64,000 nt of DNA from Caenorhabditis elegans (taxonomy: Eukaryota; Nematoda; Chromadorea; Rhabditida; Rhabditidae): assembly GCF_000002985.6 (NCBI RefSeq), contig NC_003283.11:6448001-6512000 (forward strand). The letters run 5' to 3'. Position 1 is the stretch's first letter. Every line of letters starts with the position of its first letter. Under the pieces are notes generated by a model. That model saw only the letters and a program-made list of their open reading frames with translations, did no database searches and had not been told where the DNA came from. Positions 60,985-64,000 of the stretch are shown here, in pieces. The position numbers were made by a program, and so were the translations under genes.

Positions 60985-61810
60985 CTAAATCCCAACGAGT
61001 GCCATTGCCGAGAAGCTGAGCTTTTGCACATTGTCCATGAGATCTTTGATAGAGGTAGAAAATGCATCTCTGATCATCGTAGAATCGGTAGTTGCTCCGA
61101 GGGGACGCGGAAATGGTGAGCATGAATCTGAAAATTAAAAATTGTTTAAATTTGAGTGCTCTTAAATTGGCTATTACCAATTTCAAAGAGTTGACCATTT
61201 TTGTTGACATATGTAATAAAATGATAAGCCACGTGTTCTGGATGCTCGGTTTCTCCTTCTTCTGCTGTCTCTTTGTGAGCTTCGGCAAGATCAGTGTCTG
61301 AAATTTTTCTGATTAAAATTTTTTAAATTGCAAGTTCCCTGTACCTGCAAGCAATAAATCCGATCGTTCGCCTTCACCGACTAGCTTGGCCTTTTCGAAC
61401 CATTTTGAGAATTTTCCATTTCCTAGATTCACACGATTCTCAAGATTTGCCAATGAGTGGAACAAGGAAAACGTTCCGCATGCATGTCCGATTTCTTTTT
61501 TCTGATTCATAAAGAAAATTCCATCGGGCTTTTTTCCATTCTTCTCCACCTCTTCATACTGCTTTGCACGAAACTCGCGAACTCCGGAACTTGGAAAACA
61601 GAGAATGAGAGCAAGTTGAGGTGTCGGAATAAATTGGAGCATCTCGTCGTCGAAGGAGAACACATCAACACATTCCACACCACTCACTCCAATTTTTGAG
61701 AGAAACTAAAAATTTAAATCTGTGAACTTTTATTTCTTTTAATTTCCTACCGGATTTATTGTCTCTGGGTTCGATTCCAAAGCTTGCCATCCTCCTGTTG
61801 CGCTAGCCAT
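60985..61810 (-). CDS. Ubiquitin C-terminal hydrolase (UCH-L1/L3 type), second in cluster
   Basis: Four exons (61810-61751, 61705-61345, 61297-61178, 61127-60985) give 227 residues with the same intron positions as the gene downstream of it. The catalytic residues are Gln88, Cys96 in HACGTFSLFHS, His166 in VAYHF and Asp181. Most differences from the downstream copy are conservative, and one codon is gained near the C-terminus (AFSTS versus ASTA), so this is a recent tandem duplicate under constraint. The role is cytosolic release of free ubiquitin from small C-terminal adducts. The ATG directly follows TTCCAG, with a Ur-like element upstream. Probably one of ubh-2/ubh-3. Confidence 0.94.
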
Positions 61811-61861
61811 CTGGAAGCTGTTTTAGTGAAAAAATACTTTTAGAAAGGTGTGAAAAAGATA
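61811..61861 (-). promoter_or_regulatory. SL2 trans-splice signal before second UCH gene
   Basis: On the minus strand TATCTT (plus 61856-61861), an exact TAYYTT Ur match, lies about 45 bases before the acceptor CTTCCAG that abuts the ATG. The first UCH gene stops 220 bases upstream. Confidence 0.6.
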
Positions 61862-62028
61862 GGTTAATGAAATTGCAATCAAATCACTGTTACTGAAATA
61901 TAAAATTTTAAATTAGAAACATTTTCATAGATATGCGAGAAAGCAATTAAAATTTTGAAAAAAAAATTAAATATACAAAAATCACAGGCGTAAAGCGAGA
62001 ATCAAGATCAAAGTGTTAAAGCATGGAT

Positions 62029-62034
62029 TTTATT
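62029..62034 (-). terminator. Poly(A) signal overlapping stop of first UCH gene
   Basis: On the minus strand AAT CAA TAA AAT contains AATAAA spanning the stop codon. Cleavage 10-20 bases on would leave roughly the 100-200-base spacing to the next trans-splice site that is normal inside worm operons. Confidence 0.6.
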
Positions 62035-63388
62035 GATTGACAACTGCAATTGCCGAGAAGCTGACGTTGTCGAGTTTCTCAATGAGATGTTGGCACGCAG
62101 CTCCGGCGTCCTTGACGAGAGTTGCATCAGAAGTTGGACCGATTTCACGAGCGAACGGGCGGCGAGAATCTGGAAAACCAGAAATTAAAATGGAAAACGT
62201 ATGAAAAAACTATACCGATCTCGTAGAGAATTCCATTCTTTCCGACGAAACAAATGAAATGATGCTCAACGTCTCCTGAAGGTGCTGTCTGCCCATCGGT
62301 TGCTGCGGCAGCATGGATTCCAGCTAGCTCAGCATCTGAAAATAATTATTTGCAATTTATTCATTTTCAGAATAGCTTACTATTAGCTAGAAAATCCGAA
62401 CGTTCCTCAATTCCAACCTTTTTCGCCTCGGCCAGCCATTTCGCAAACGAGCCGTCCCCTTGAATAATAAAAATAATTTTTATTTATGCCGTTTTGAGAA
62501 AAATAAATAAATTGAGAAATTCAAATAATTGTAATGATTTTTTTCAAATAAATATGTTTTAAAATCGATAGAAACAATCTGATTGAGAACAAAAGGTTTG
62601 TCATCACTGCAAAAAATGACATTTGAATTTAGCGACAGAGCGCATTTTTGTTAATCGATGGCAAAGACGATTTTCAGAAAATATATTCGAAGTGTTTTAT
62701 TTTTGAATAAATAATTGAAAAACTCGTTTAAAACTGTGTGAAAAACAGCAAAAACAAGATATTCAAAGATAATTTCAGAAAAAAATAAAATGTTTTTAGA
62801 CACACTACAGTAGAAGGCTACTGTAGTTGCAAATATACGTGCCTTCGGTGTTTGCAGAATTATTGATTTTTTGGTATTTTTAATTGAAAATTTTTAATTT
62901 TACCTAGATTAATACGATCTTCAAGATTAGCGAGGGAATGGAAGAGAGCGAATGTTCCACAAGCATTCGAGATTTTCTGAAACATTTTTTTCTACTATTT
63001 CGCTTCCATTCAAAACTTTCCGTACCTGTTTCATAAAAAACACCGAATCGTCAGCTGCTTTCGCTTGCTCGTAGATCGGCTTCATAATCTCGTCAACCTA
63101 AATTTTCTTTGTCATGCTCGTAATATCTCAAATTTTGTCACAAAAAATACCTTTTTGTATTCCGGGAAGCATAGGATAACTGCGTGCTGAGGTTTTCCGA
63201 TTGACTCGTCATCAAAGAACAACACATCGACAGTCTTCACGCCACTCACTCCCATTTTTTCGATCATCTAAAAACGGAGGAAGAATTAAATTAGATTGTG
63301 TGCGTGTACTGGCGACGACGCCACCGAGACAACGAACCGGATTGATGACACTTGGATTCGATTCGAGCGGAGTCCATGGAGCGGCCAT
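62030..63388 (-). CDS. ubh-1: Ubiquitin C-terminal hydrolase (UCH-L1/L3 type), first in cluster
   Basis: Seven exons (63388-63338, 63267-63151, 63097-63026, 62976-62904, 62458-62381, 62335-62216, 62169-62030) give 216 residues. The active site is Gln80 in FMKQ, Cys86 in NACGTFALFHS, His156 in VEHHF and Asp171. It is clearly homologous to the two genes downstream but more diverged, and it lacks about ten residues in the loop before the catalytic Gln. Three introns (positions after codons 56, 80 and 105) interrupt a region that is one continuous exon in the two paralogues; the last two introns coincide in position across all three genes. The first exon uses an unusual GTTCGT donor. As the most upstream gene it should carry the operon promoter, in 63389-64000 or beyond the window. 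I recall ubh-1 as F46E10.8; the name is likely but not certain. Confidence 0.9.
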
Positions 63389-64000
63389 ATTTAGACAGTT
63401 TTTTTGGTTCTGAAGAAAATATTCAGTAATAAAATCTGTTTATGAAAATCTTCCTATGAAAAATAAATGCAAAGAATTTTTCTCGAACAATAGTTGTTTA
63501 CGGGTCTGCTCAAAAAAGCCAATCAATAGCATAATATTGTGAATACCCAATGCGCTAATATATTTCTGAATTATCAAAAAAGGTTTTAATTGAATTATGA
63601 TTTATTAACAACTTTTTTCGTAAAAAGTGAAATATTTGAGAGAAAGCAGAGGACAAAAAAACGGACAAACGGATCAATGCATTGAATGAGGAGCGAAAAG
63701 CAGCAGGGAAAGAAGGCGTGACGACGCCAAAGCGAACACACACTCGACCAGCACCGACTGGCTCTCGCAGCAAGAGATGTCGCTTTAATTACGTGTCGTC
63801 GTTGCAGAGTCCGAAATGAAATGCGCAGAAGGAGAGAAGCATTGGTGAAAACAAAAGAGACAAAAAAGACGGGAACCCATAGGAAGAAGTGACTTATATA
63901 TATCTTGGGGGACGGCAATACTTATAATTAACAAATTTTTTAAAATTCAAAAACTTGGGGCAGAGACTGCTGGTTTGGGATAAATATGAAACATTTTGAA
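63389..64000. other. Promoter side of the UCH cluster
   Basis: No gene is supported. The two overlapping minus-strand ORFs (63555-63918) have no start context or domain. A GC-richer stretch at about 63710-63830 (GGCGTGACGACGCC, ACGTGTCGTCGTTG) could be the operon promoter for minus-strand transcription. Confidence 0.45.

Noticed and set aside
63595-63918. 107-codon minus-strand ORF upstream of the first UCH gene
   Set aside because: No acceptor site at its start, no domain, and it would sit in the promoter region of the cluster.
1-64000. tRNA genes
   Set aside because: I looked for GGTTCGANNC-type B boxes with an upstream A box on both strands and saw no pair with correct spacing; a covariance-model scan would be decisive.

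Overview
The window is nematode nuclear DNA, and almost certainly Caenorhabditis elegans. It is AT-rich and uses short introns with the worm TTTTCAG acceptor and GTAAG-type donors. Several coding regions sit directly behind trans-splice-type acceptors, and dispersed fold-back repeats are common. The spliced model at 17213-39348 is exactly 1041 codons plus a stop and ends in a KASH tail (PPPV), which matches the known UNC-83. From memory, this points to the W01A11 / Y40G12A / F46E10 part of chromosome V. The link is recollection and was not checked by a search. All exon models were built by hand from splice signals and reading phase.

Layout, left to right. 1-7000: an F-box/FTH-type gene (+), then two tandem lysocardiolipin-acyltransferase-like genes (+) that look like an SL2 operon. 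7000-17200: about 10 kb with no gene I can support, holding several fold-back repeats; this is the 5' flank of unc-83. 17213-39348: unc-83 (+), 16 exons with three introns of 3.4-4.8 kb. 40318-41011: a galectin, lec-10 (-). 42210-45921: a CPT1-like carnitine acyltransferase, probably cpt-6 (-). 49110-50391: a DGAT2/MOGAT-family acyltransferase (+). 51224-54365: a microsomal-type epoxide hydrolase (+), with a Helitron-like element in its second intron. 54441-56139: a MoaB/MogA-type molybdopterin gene, moc-2 (-). 56673-57376: an unrecognised basic protein (-). 58893-63388: three ubiquitin C-terminal hydrolase genes in a row (-), which look like a second SL2 operon.

Functional themes. Several neighbours act in lipid chemistry (lysophospholipid acylation, acyl-carnitine formation, acylglycerol synthesis, epoxide hydrolysis). 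They are on both strands, so this looks like proximity and not one regulated unit. The two clear cases of co-transcription are the acyltransferase pair and the ubiquitin hydrolase trio.

The most striking non-coding structure is the Helitron-like insertion in the epoxide hydrolase gene. It carries about 35 consecutive 5-bp heat-shock-element units in strict register. Next to them is a 14-copy array of a ~32-bp unit that joins a TTTGAA (CHR-like) site to a TTCCCGCC (E2F-like) site. A near-perfect inverted repeat with 91-bp arms sits in an intron of one ubiquitin hydrolase gene. I found no tRNA, rRNA or CRISPR array.
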